From Plakobranchus ocellatus (taxonomy: Eukaryota > Mollusca > Gastropoda > Plakobranchidae): DNA of 31,488 bases. Location of the stretch: contig BLXT01000055.1 in the NCBI GenBank assembly GCA_019648995.1, positions 564,680 through 596,167 of the forward strand, in the 5' to 3' direction. The number at the start of each line of letters is the position of its first letter. Within the stretch, counting starts at the first letter, position 1. The notes under the pieces are model-generated. The model saw only the letters and a program-made list of their open reading frames with translations. It searched no databases and was not told the DNA's origin. Below, piece by piece: positions 21,378 through 31,488 of the stretch. The position numbers and the translations under genes are program-made.

Positions 21378-22060
21378 AATTTTTACTTTAGCTCATAACC
21401 ATACCACCTTTCTGATGAAATGAAGGCATGGCACGCAGGGATAAGCCCCTTTAACAAGAGAACAGCGTAAAATACCTCACTTTAAAACTGAATATCTTGT
21501 GAACCATTTATTACCACCAGATGGGAGTGCCACATTTTTTCTTAGCGCGGCTAAAAAACATAAACTAAGTGCATTTTTAAACCTAAAAGCCAGTTCTGAC
21601 CTTAAGTAAAATAATACCAAATTGGACATGTTGCAGGTGTAAAACAGGAGATATATTGAGTCAAAGGGGGACTTCTCGCTAAATCACAGGGCCACCAAGA
21701 CACATTTACACAGCTTGCTGCACAAAGTCATGGGGCCCATTACTCCCAATTAATATATTGAGCTCTATTGGTGTCTGTTTAGTGTCTATTTAGCTCTATT
21801 TTTCTGTACGTACACAGAAAATAGGCCTAGACTCCTGAAAAAATAATCATGAAAACTGGTTGCCATTTTCATGGAAGAGGTTTGAAATTCAGCATTTTCC
21901 ATCAAGTGTTCGAATTGTTTGTCACAGTAATCTTGTACCAGTGAATAGCTGAAAGAGAATATATGATGCATAGCAACAGGCCTAACTCCATTTCACCTTC
22001 ATTCTGATCTAACATAGCAGCCTTTTTAGTGACCTGTTTTCAAGTCAGAGTAGTGCAATT

Positions 22061-22152
22061 TACATTACAACTTGACCTGCGACCTCTTCATTTTGTGAGT
22101 AGTTGATGAAGGCAGGTCTAGAAGTCATTTGGATTGTCTTCGAATTATCTTG
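22061..22152 (-). repeat. Intronic dispersed repeat, copy 3 (inverted)
   Basis: Its reverse complement reads GATAATTCGAAG, GACTTCTAGACC, GCCTTCATCAAC, CACAAAATGAAGAGG and TCGCAGGTCAAGTTGTAATG in the same order as copies 1 and 2. It holds both the middle part absent from copy 1 and the right part absent from copy 2, so it is the best reference for the element. Confidence 0.72.
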
Positions 22153-25100
22153 TTAGGAAACCTAGTCTTAGAAAGTTGTTGCTGGTTTGGTGGAATTTGA
22201 CTTTTCAAGGTAATAATTTCTAAATATCACTTGTGAATGCCAAATGATGAGTATTCATTTTGTCAATGGAAAGTCAATGTTTAGTTTTGATCCTTTTGAC
22301 TCTTTGTTCTCTTGAATTCAAAGTGATGGAAAAGGTTACTCACCTTCAACTCACCCAAGTTTATACAGCAGAATACATTTATAAAAAAAAACCCCAACAA
22401 AATCTGACACAACCTAAGGTTACAACAATAGAGCTTTAAATTTAAAGACTCTTCTCTTTTAAAACGTGTGGTTTAGCAAGGGGGATCAATAGGAGGTTTT
22501 CCGAGTAGGATTGCGATTAAGGTCTTCATTGCCAGCATCCGAGTGGAAGGAATTTCAATGTATCTAATGTGATACCATGCCCTGCACACTCTTCCCTTGC
22601 ATCGCTGCCATATTTGGGGCAACATTTGACTGTCCTTAATACCACGATCATCTTTGGTAAACCCTGTAGTTCTCCCTCAAATTTCCTTATAAATTTTTTT
22701 GTTGTAATGAACGATTAAAAAACTCTTTGCAAAGGCTATTTCTGTTCATAACTCTAAATTCAATGACAGGAAAATGTTTGATTGCTTGTTCTATATCTTC
22801 GATCCTAAAGGGTGATTTATTATCTCTAGGTGAATCAGAGTGCCATTGTATACCTTGTAAGACAATTATTATTGGTTGAAGGGTGAGGGTTTAAAAAAAA
22901 TATTTTTTGACTGCACAAAACTATCTTGAAAAATCATCCAAAAGACACAAAAAAAAAGCAAAAAGAGCATGATGTATAGTAAAAAGGTTTTGAAAATAAG
23001 TGATCATTCATCTGACTCCCCATCCATGGCCAATTTATCTTTCCCAATATATAAATCTATCTTTCTGCGGTACATACAAACATATGGTTAGAAAACAATA
23101 AGGGCTGTAACTTATCTCCACAGAATAAGTTGTTCTCAGCAGTAAACCCAAGAGTCGTATGCCCGAAGAAAAAGCATTTTTTTCAGTTGTTGAAGTTTCA
23201 ATCAGCTGTTTATGGGAGATTAATAAGGAGGAAAAAGGTACTCTTCATTTAACCTTCAGCAGTTAGAAAGGGTTTTCTTGGCTAATGACATGGATGCAAA
23301 ATCTGATCAGTTCAAGATTGTTTGATGCAAAGGACTTAAATTGTCTCAAGTGCATTTTAATCTCGCCTTGCCCTGAATCTTGACTTTTTACTATGTATAG
23401 GATTTTTTTTCTTGACACAATGAAGCAACAGAATGAACTTCAGTACTCTTGCCTCAATACATAACTCTTGTTGCTCAATAAATAGAGCTATCTATATAAT
23501 AATAATTGTGGACCTCTTCATATGCATTGATTTAATATCTTCCTCGCCTCATTGACTATTAAATTGTTTTACAAAGCATATTCATTTTGTTCTAAGTACA
23601 TTCCATGCTTAGCTTTTTAAAGGTTTAATGTGAAACTCAGTCTCTGTCCCTGTTAATTTATGTCTCAGCTACAAACATTACACAGTATTGCAGCACCTGC
23701 TCATCAAAGGCCAAGTCTTGGGCCATGTCTGATGAAAAGAGCAATTGGATTCTCTTCAGCCTCACCCATGAAGTAGTCTTTCTCATTATTGCTTTTTATT
23801 ATAGAGCCATTAATAAATGCATTATTTCAGATTTCTCTGACTACATGGTGTCCTATTGGGTGAAACTTTGATAAAGCCTTGGTTTTTTGTTTCCATAGTT
23901 TCCTCTGCCTCTTTTTATTTTTTTATGCTGTGTTTCTATTGGTTGCCTAGGTCTATCATGATCTTATGCCTTACCCACCAGTTTGCTTTTTTTTCACTGA
24001 AGTCAGGAGGTCATTGTTCCAGCTTTATGGTATTTTTTTCCTTCAAACATTTTTTTTTTTTGGTGATCTTTGTGAACGGGTTAGTCTTTCTATCGTACTC
24101 ACAATTGTCCATGTTTCAGATACAGCATTCAAAAATATAGACATGTCCAGGGAATGCATCAGTCAGGTCTTGACATTGATGGCGATGTTCTTGACACTCA
24201 TTCCTTGATACATTTTTTTTTGTGGTTCTATCGTTGTGGCCAGAGCTATCTGAGAGTATAAGCGGATGCTGGACCTTGTAAAGCTGAATCATTTTCATCT
24301 GTTTCTTTCTCACCTCTCTACCTCTCCCTGCTCCCACAGCGATATCACTCAAGATAATTCATTCATCTTACTTAACTCAGCTACCATTACTTGCTTAGTC
24401 TCACTATAGTTCAAAGAAAAGCGTTTAGCATTGTCTTTTGACATGAAACACTTCATTTGAAAAATACCTTCAAATGCAAGCTTGGAAATTAACCTTTTGT
24501 CTCCGAGTTTTGAGCTTTCTGAGCCACATCCTGAATAAAAAATTTTAAAATTGTACACAAGCATGATGATTTGAATATCAAAATGAATTGATAATGATAA
24601 TTCTTATGTAAAGGAATTTTGAGAGCAAACCTGGTGAATTTAGAATTTGCACTTTATTAAGATATGTTTCAAGACATTGAATTCTTGCATAATTCATAGC
24701 TTTTTATTGGAACCAATAATAAATTAATGTTATCAAGAATCCATAATTTAGTCTACTACAAAATTTGATGAAGATTCAATTAAAGGGGGAAAAAACAGTG
24801 TGAGGAATGAATTAATTGGTGGAAAACCAATCTGCCCTTTAGACCTGCCTATGTAACTGACTGCAAGGTTTACATTGTAGTTCAATTCACAATCTTTTTG
24901 TTTTTTTGTATGTTTGTTTTTAAGTTTTGATTATAATTGTTATCTTTTTTAGCTTTACTACTTTTTCTCATCAATGTAACTGACTAGGACTACTAGATCT
25001 TGAAATTAAATTTAGCAGAGGGTTCAGATACATAGATTTTCCAAGAGGTTGGTAAACCTTGTGATCAGAGCTTAAGGATAGGATGATTCCTGTCACATTA

Positions 25101-25346
25101 AAAATGCAGTTTTCAAGCATCTACTTCTGGTTTACTTCTGATCTACATTCTTTGACTGAACACTAATGTAACAAATGTACAGTCAATATTTAAAATAAGA
25201 AGGGCTGTGGAAAAGCACGTAAACTGGACTTGTTTTCCTTTAAATAAATGCACGAATTAAAAAATTGTTATTGACCGAAGCATATTTCATTTCCTTTCAC
25301 TGGTGATTGAAAATGTCGCATTTTATGATTAACATTATGGTTAAAA

Positions 25347-25365
25347 ATATATATATATATATATA
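25347..25365. repeat. (AT)n microsatellite
   Basis: Nine and a half AT units inside the YAP intron; no further significance visible. Confidence 0.9.
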
Positions 25366-27361
25366 AAATAACAATTAATAAAGCACGGAGAATATGATTC
25401 TATAATTGACACTTTCAAAACAATATTCCCTTGGTATAGTCATGTGTAAAATAGTTATTCATGAATTTCAAATTTTAAATGTCTTTATATAATAGAGATT
25501 CAGATCTCTAGATCATCATCGAGTCAGCTCCCTGGCCCGACGCGAGCCTGAAAACCTGAGATCAACTTCTTTTGGAAACACTAAAAACGTACCAAAGATA
25601 GTAAAAATATTGTGACCAGCTCAAGTGCCAATCTCTACTTTTTCGGACATTAAAACAGCAACTTTTAATTGAGAAAGAACAGAGGTATGTCTTAATTTTA
25701 TCAGGCTGTTATGTTGTTTTAATGGCTCCAAAAAAAAAAAAAAAAAAGGTCTTGGTTTTAGCAAACATATCCTTAAGAGACGGCATGGTTATACTTTGAC
25801 ACAATGTTTTTGGGTCTGTTATTCAAAGAAATGTACTTGTGTGTGAAAGGAAACGAATACATATTGGTTATTTCATAAAATATATTTGCAATTCCTGATT
25901 AAGTTTAATAATCACGTTACTCATTCGAAATTTGTATAATTTTAATCATGAAATTAATTTTTTAACAAAATACATCGACATTGAGTATCACACATTTTAA
26001 TTTCAGATCATAAGCTCAATCAAACGCGTAGAACTTTAACAAATTATTTTCTCCTTCTTTTTTCCTTTATTTTTAAAGAAAATTTGCGGAACAGATATTC
26101 ATTGCTAATTTTCTCCAAGACAAAATTTGAGGAAAATTTTTTTTTTTTTTAAACCGTGGCTCAGACCAATGGCCGATGAATTGAAATTCTGTGCTTACAA
26201 AGTGTTTGTGAGAAATTGGATCGCTAGACGTTATGATATTTAGTTTTGCACAATATTGTAGGAAAATGCGATTTGTATTTTATAGAATTAAGGATCTTAT
26301 AAGCGGTTCACACGATTTATATTGGAATATCTATGGGCTCAGGTGGTCAAAACGTTAATATTTTATTATTTAAAAAAAAAAAAAAGCTTAACTAATTTTA
26401 TGTGGTTGCTTTTACAACCGGAAGTCATAACTTATGAAAGCATGTTTTTAATTGACTAACAAGGCGTTGACGTAAAATATCTTAACCGCTTTAAAGAAAC
26501 TTGGAAACGCAGCAAACTAATCTAAGCTGATGTAGATAATTTTTTTTTTGAGAGTAAGAAAGAAAGATCCTGGTCAGATAAGAGAAGATTTAAATTTGAT
26601 TGTACATTATTTCAGTCTGAACTGCTGTATAATTTTTTGCGATGCGCCCAATTTAACAATGTAGACGTTGTTTTCTTTCCTCCTCTTATCAAGTAGAAAT
26701 AAATCCCTTATACTTCATGGAAGTAAAGAAATATATTTTATTTTGTACCTATGTTATTTATTTGGCGGTTATGGAGTGTCGTCTAGGGACGAGATACAAT
26801 TATTTTCTTTTTCTTTTACTTTTGTAACTAGAAAAAAAAATAAGTGTAATATAAAAAAGGGCTTCTGTTTTATGTGCCTTGAAGCTCTACTTAAGTGCAC
26901 AGTTATGCAAAGTTCAAGGAACTGCGTTTTTTGTCATGATAATGTTACTTTGGCTACAGTGGCAGGGAGCATCGTTTCTCTTAGCGCCTGAAATAGAACA
27001 AGATGTTTATTTTAGGATGCAGGCCCTGCGCTGCAAGGCGTTATTCTTATCTGACAAATGTCCCATACGAGAATGTGAGTTAAACAAGGCTTTTGGCTAG
27101 AAAATCGCTTTGTTTTCTCTTACGCATGTTCGGCTTTCAATAGGTTTATTGCAGGGTGTCTGGGGGGTTAATAGTGGCACACGATGGCTAGAATGTCTGT
27201 CCTGAGGTTTGCATGGATCATTGTATTGCGGTTGTAGACAGGCTATAATTGCACAAAAGCAATTAACAGTCTGTTTGGAATACAATGTCTAATTTTTCAT
27301 ATCACAAAGCCACATTATCACATCCTGAAACATGATATCGAAAACGGGAATATCGCGTGAG

Positions 27362-27379
27362 AGCGCATAAGTATGCGCT
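27362..27379. repeat. Short palindrome AGCGCATA-AG-TATGCGCT
   Basis: Two perfect 8-bp arms with a 2-base centre, inside a small CG-containing patch of the otherwise AT-rich YAP intron. Each arm contains an ATGCGC core. It could be a dimeric factor site or chance; there is no other support. Confidence 0.5.
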
Positions 27380-27487
27380 TGTTTCGCACTATTCATTGTA
27401 ATTTGCAAATAGGTTGTTTATATTATCTTATTTCATGCATATAAAAACATATTATGGTCAGCATGTTGGATAATAATAATAAAAAAA

Positions 27488-27776
27488 AAACCAGAGAGAA
27501 AACAGGAGACATTAGAGATGTGTTTTTCAGAATAATGATGAGGATATCGTGGATGGAAAAAAAGTCCAGTAAAACGGCATTGAAAGAAGCTAATCTGGAA
27601 TGAAAACAGAGGCAAGTGCACTTTTTGAAAGACTGAAGGCAAACGTAGTAGTCTTAAGTAATGTGCGGTGGGTAATGTTAGCAACAACGACTTTTTAAGG
27701 TCAACTGAGAACAGGTTTGAGTTGATGATCATGATCGCCGATGACTGTTCCAAACAGGGCACCTAAAGAAGAAGAA
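27488..27776 (+). mobile_element. LINE 3' fragment, copy 4, within the YAP intron
   Basis: A short, 5'-truncated member of the same LINE group as the copies at 14843 and 18683, in the same orientation. DNA matches include GAGGATATCGTGGATGGA, the LKEANL-coding stretch, CTGAAGGCAAACG and the end ATGATCGCCGATG, with stop TAA at 27764-27766 and a short (AAG) tail to 27776. An internal deletion removes part of the GHICRHK segment. Non-coding. Confidence 0.8.
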
Positions 27777-29447
27777 TTTATTAGAATGTCCTCTTTATTA
27801 CCGCGCGTAACATTAGTCGAATATCTGTTGAGGAACATAGGTTCGACTGTGTATTAAGCCCAAACTGATTCCACATTATAGTCTTGTGTTATTAACTTAC
27901 TTACACTTATAATGGCAAGATGGGTCATACATATCCTTTGTCTCGAAAGCAGATCTCTTAAATTTCTAAAAGATCTTCAAATTTGTACCACAATGGCTGT
28001 TCTTTATGAAACCAAAACATTTCAGTTTTATTTTAACTGATATCTTAGGTTATTACATCGAATATTTCTACCAAACAACTGGTTTCAGAAAATAATGTTT
28101 GTGCCCTTTAAAGTTAAAACCCACACAATTATTGTTATAAAACCAAATTATCTTTTGCCTCTAATCTTTAGACTACTCTGAGGGTCTGAGAAGCAATATC
28201 TTTGCTAATACAGTTTGCCACTTTTAGTTAAATCATTTTTACTACCCATTCTCTGTGGTGATCATTGCATAAAAATGGTCAAACCTTAAAACTGATTCGC
28301 TTTTCCTTTGCGTGTGACCTTGAAGTCCATTTAGTCTGGTTTTTTGTTTTGTTTTTTTTTCATCCGCGTGAAATTAGTTGCAATTGTAGATAATAAAAGA
28401 AAAAAAAAACCAGTCGCGCCATATTGATTTATTTCATGCCCGTGCGGTGTTTTTAAAGTTATATGGTACAGTTTCAAAACATGTCCGCTTAAAAAAAATA
28501 AGTGCAAAACAGTTTATACCCATTGGTTGGTTCAGTAAGTTTTGATGCCCAGGATACAGCAGCACGGGCAAGATCACCGCTCCCAAACTGAAGGGTAACA
28601 ATAGAGGGGGTCATGGTGTTAGCGACTTAAAAGCGATAAGCCCGGCTGACATGACATCTACCGGATCATGCTGACGTTTGCAGGTTAAAAAACCAATAAC
28701 AGCAACAACAACAAAACAAAAAAGTAATTAAAAGAGTCAACAGGAAAACTCGCCCTATTTTTTTTTTCTTTTTGAATTTCTGTGTGGGATTTTCCCATGC
28801 CAGCATGAGAAAGTGACCGCAAAGGGGGTCAGTGATGATGACCTGGACAGTCACACACACACACATTGTTTGATGATCCGCCATTGACATAGTGATCCAA
28901 TGATTATGCTTTGTATTTGACAAATATATTTTCTTTTTTAATCTTAATCGCTGAATATTTGAAAAAAGAAGCAGCATTTTTTTTTTGTATAGTGTCATGA
29001 AGCCTGTTCTTTCAAGGACTTCTACATCTGAGGAGCTAATCATTTTTTCATATCTGGTATTAGTTGAATCGTTACGCACGTCCATAATCTCCTCTGGCTA
29101 AAATATATATGCTCGAGCATCATGTATGAGTTACTCAATACTGTGTGATTTTTTCAAGTAATTAAATTTAATTATGAAATTTGTTTATGAATAAAGAATA
29201 TCCACAACGCTCTAAATCTCTACTCATTTCAATACGTACATAAACTTTACAATTGAAATAAGGCTGAAATCACTAAAATACCAAACTGAGATGCAACGTG
29301 CTGAATAATTATGGCCTTAAAAACCATCACTTAAATCACGGATAAAAATATAAATAACGATCTTCAAATGGCCACACCGTTCGAATCAGTTTGAGGAAGA
29401 AAAGGTAAATTTAATAAGCTGGGATACGGTTTATTTAAAAAAAAAAA

Positions 29448-29486
29448 ATGAAGCCAGAAAACAGTATTGACTTCTTCTGGCTTTAT
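29448..29486. repeat. Imperfect hairpin, 12-bp arms with one G-T pair
   Basis: AAGCCAGAA (29451-29459) pairs with TTCTGGCTT (29475-29483), and the pairing extends outward by a few bases with one G-T wobble; the loop is about 15 bases. It is too short for a canonical pre-miRNA. Confidence 0.5.
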
Positions 29487-31100
29487 GCTATATATGAAAT
29501 ACCGATAGTTCATAAAAATGAGATGAAGTCAATGGTGTAATGCAAAAGAATAATGTGTTTACAATCAGTTTATTATAAAAGTTTATACCAACAAAAAAAA
29601 GAAAACTTCTTGCTAGTAGATGACTTGCATTTAAGAATGGCAACTCGAATCCCGATGTTTCGGAACTTTGGTTGGTATAACTTAAAAGGGGGATGTGACC
29701 TTTACATATTATATTTACAATATAGTCTCTGAAATTTTTAAAATACTTTTTAAAAATCTTATTTCCCTTAACAGGGCAGGCGATCTCTCCTTCTTTCTCA
29801 TACCAAATCAAAATTTATAATATTTTGAGGAAAAGAGTTCATACAAATTGTAGACAATAATTATGTATTGTTTGTAAGGCACCATTATTATTCGGTTTTC
29901 TGTTCAGGATTGGGCGTGGTAGCTTTGCTGTTTAGATCATGCAAAGTGGGCGTTCAAATATTTAAAGCCACTAATATCCGAGTTAAGTAATACGTCACCC
30001 AATGATGTATTTAAAAAAAAGAGAGGCCAACTTTTGGGTGGCCCTTCCTACACGCATAAAGTTTTTCTAATAGTAATACCGAGTTCACTAATTGTAACTC
30101 AGGGTTAGGTCTGGTTTTTATTTCTATACTTTTCTTTTGTAGATCTCAGGAAACATTTCCCTTCCCCTAGTAGTCTCTGTCTACTCTTTGTTCTCTAGAA
30201 CTAGACTCGATTAGAACAACAAAATAAGGCTAGATATCTAGCGTGTAGAAAGGGGTCAGGGCGTCCATTTCGGGTGGCTGCCTCTCTGTTGCTTTTCTCT
30301 CTATATTTAGCCGCGGCTTTTGATTCGCTTGATCAGAAAAGCAAACCGCAGCGCAAATCGAGGGGGGCTTGGCTTTAGTGAACATTTAGGGCAAGGTTCT
30401 TTCAAAACTGAAATGGCTAAGAATAGCACATAATGAGGCCTATATTTTGTGTTTGATTCTCTCCCTCGGTTGCGTTCTAGTTTTTAACACCCGGAGTTTT
30501 ATGTTATTGATGAGTGGGTGGTTGGTCTTTATAATGACTTCATTTTTTTGCTGGACGCTAATTCTTAGCTCCATAAACACATTGATGCTGCGGACACATT
30601 TTAATACTCTTCTGTGGAATCGTTTGCCTAATATCTAAAATTTACAAACGTCTATCTTCACTAAGAGAAAAAAAAGATAATTTCTTTCCGTATTTTATCT
30701 TTTAACCTTGTAATATTTCTTTACGTTCGTCCCTTTGGTTCTCCCTCTTCCCTTTCTCTATGTCTAGAAGTGCTGGTGGTGCTACTTGCGCCTTGGTCAG
30801 CGCATAGTGCCTCACGTCTTGACTTCTTGAGAGACCTTACGCATCATTCTAGACCCACTATCTGAGGCTAAACACGATACAAAATCCTCTTATCCTCTCA
30901 TTCTCTTCTCACCCCCCCCCCTCCTCACTTTCCCCCTTTCATTCTCAAACCCATGTTTCTCAAAAATCTATAAATAAATTTTGGTAACACTGTTTCGACT
31001 CTCCATTTACAATTTGCATGACCGATTACTGTATATCCAATGGAAACGTGATGGCGTTTAAGGGGTGACTTCAAAACTGATCGATGTGTTATGTGATGAA

Positions 31101-31215
31101 AGACTTTAGCGGCGCAGGTGTTAAAATAAGTCCTCTAAAATCTATAGGGATTTTGTGACGGGAGTTCGAACCTTGCCAGATGCCACCGACGTATAGCCTT
31201 TAAAAGGCTAAAAGC
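31101..31215 (+). mobile_element. tRNA-derived SINE fragment
   Basis: The plus strand shows a box A-like TAGCGGCGCAGGTG at 31107-31120. A near-consensus box B, GAGTTCGAACC, follows at 31162-31172, 55 bases downstream, as in tRNA-type RNA polymerase III promoters. A palindrome, TAGCCTTT-A-AAAGGCTA (31194-31210), lies just beyond box B. I see no full cloverleaf, so this is a SINE rather than a tRNA gene. It belongs to a different family from the minus-strand SINE at 16690, since their bodies do not match. Confidence 0.6.
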
Positions 31216-31464
31216 ACGATTTTTTAAAAATTTTGCAATGTATTGAATGAGCACTTCTCGCAAGATCGCCAACCACTGTGACCTGCACCAAGATTGCCCT
31301 CTTTCAATATTTCTTTATGTAGCTGCGCCATAGAGTTAGATCTGAATAGGCTTGAGTAGGTGAACGTAACATATAAAAAAGACACCTAGGAAAAAAAAAA
31401 AGAGATATAGGGAAAGAATGACCATACTACATGTCTCAATAGAAGTTTTTCAAAGCATATCTTT

Positions 31465-31488
31465 AAAAAAAAAAAAAAAAAAAAAAAA
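31465..31488. repeat. Terminal poly(A) run at the window edge
   Basis: The sequence ends in 24 A. With the N-interrupted homopolymers elsewhere, this suggests the contig stopped because assembly failed in the homopolymer. It is not evidence of a transcript end. Confidence 0.85.

Larger units (their letters stand above)
20707..31488 (+). other. YAP intron 1 (5' part, at least 10.8 kb)
   Basis: A strong donor, AA|GTGAGT, stands at 20707-20712. I searched downstream for an exon that would finish the WW domain (an Asn-His start and a TTTW-type motif) and found none, so the intron runs off the right edge. Apart from the repeats, LINE and SINE listed separately, the interior (including 22153-27487 and 27777-31100) is AT-rich with no recognisable gene on either strand. 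Open frames such as 23856-24140 plus and 28666-29085 minus have no domain motifs and are judged spurious. Confidence 0.8.

Noticed and set aside
27890..27935. TGGCAAGATGG looked like the WQD of WW domain exon 2
   Set aside because: The preceding frame has a stop (TTATAA) and no Thr-Thr-Thr or Asn-His start, and no acceptor is placed correctly.
28666..29085. 139-codon minus-strand open frame in the YAP intron
   Set aside because: Composition is dominated by Lys, Leu, Phe and Cys runs from A/T, CA and triplet repeats; no domain and no exon borders.
1..31488. tRNA, rRNA or other structured RNA genes, and CRISPR-like arrays
   Set aside because: The only box A/B pairs lie in SINE-like repeats without a cloverleaf. 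No spaced direct-repeat array exists; the minisatellites are contiguous units without unique spacers.

Overview
The window is AT-rich animal nuclear DNA with homopolymer runs, microsatellites, introns and decayed retrotransposons. The best organism guess is a lophotrochozoan, possibly a mollusc: the one clear gene is a Yorkie/YAP homologue much closer to vertebrate YAP than to fly Yorkie, and the retrotransposon proteins resemble types common in mollusc genomes. That placement is inference. The sequence looks like one short-read contig: it has three N tracts, two of them inside G or C homopolymers, and it stops in a run of 24 A.

Left end (1-about 9.4 kb): a plus-strand gene I cannot name finishes here. 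Its terminal coding exon (2043-2322) encodes a Ser-rich, then acidic, C-terminus. It is followed by AT-rich sequence that may be a long 3'UTR with alternative poly(A) signals, and that contains a 61-bp, six-copy minisatellite (4872-5236). From 9.4 to 13.6 kb I find no gene, only a short 51-54-bp tandem repeat and low-complexity DNA.

Middle (13.6-19.1 kb): an island of dead retrotransposons. Three 3' fragments of one kind of LINE lie in the same orientation (13.65-13.93, 14.84-16.19 and 18.68-19.09 kb); a fourth lies at 27.5 kb. Between them are a decayed LINE RNase H domain (17.1-17.8 kb), a minus-strand tRNA-derived SINE (16.7-16.8 kb), a 65-bp poly(A) run and an N gap.

Right part (19.85-31.5 kb): the 5' end of the YAP/Yorkie gene. 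A candidate promoter region holds a perfect CRE palindrome. The first coding exon (20279-20706) encodes the TEAD-binding region, three LATS-type HxRxxS sites and the start of the first WW domain. It ends in a clean GTGAGT donor inside the WW domain. The rest of the window is intron 1, at least 10.8 kb long. It carries three copies of a short uncharacterised repeat, one LINE fragment and a second tRNA-like SINE.

I see no CRISPR array, operon, intact transposon or bacterial-type feature. Only two stretches are confidently coding, and they belong to two different genes in the same orientation.
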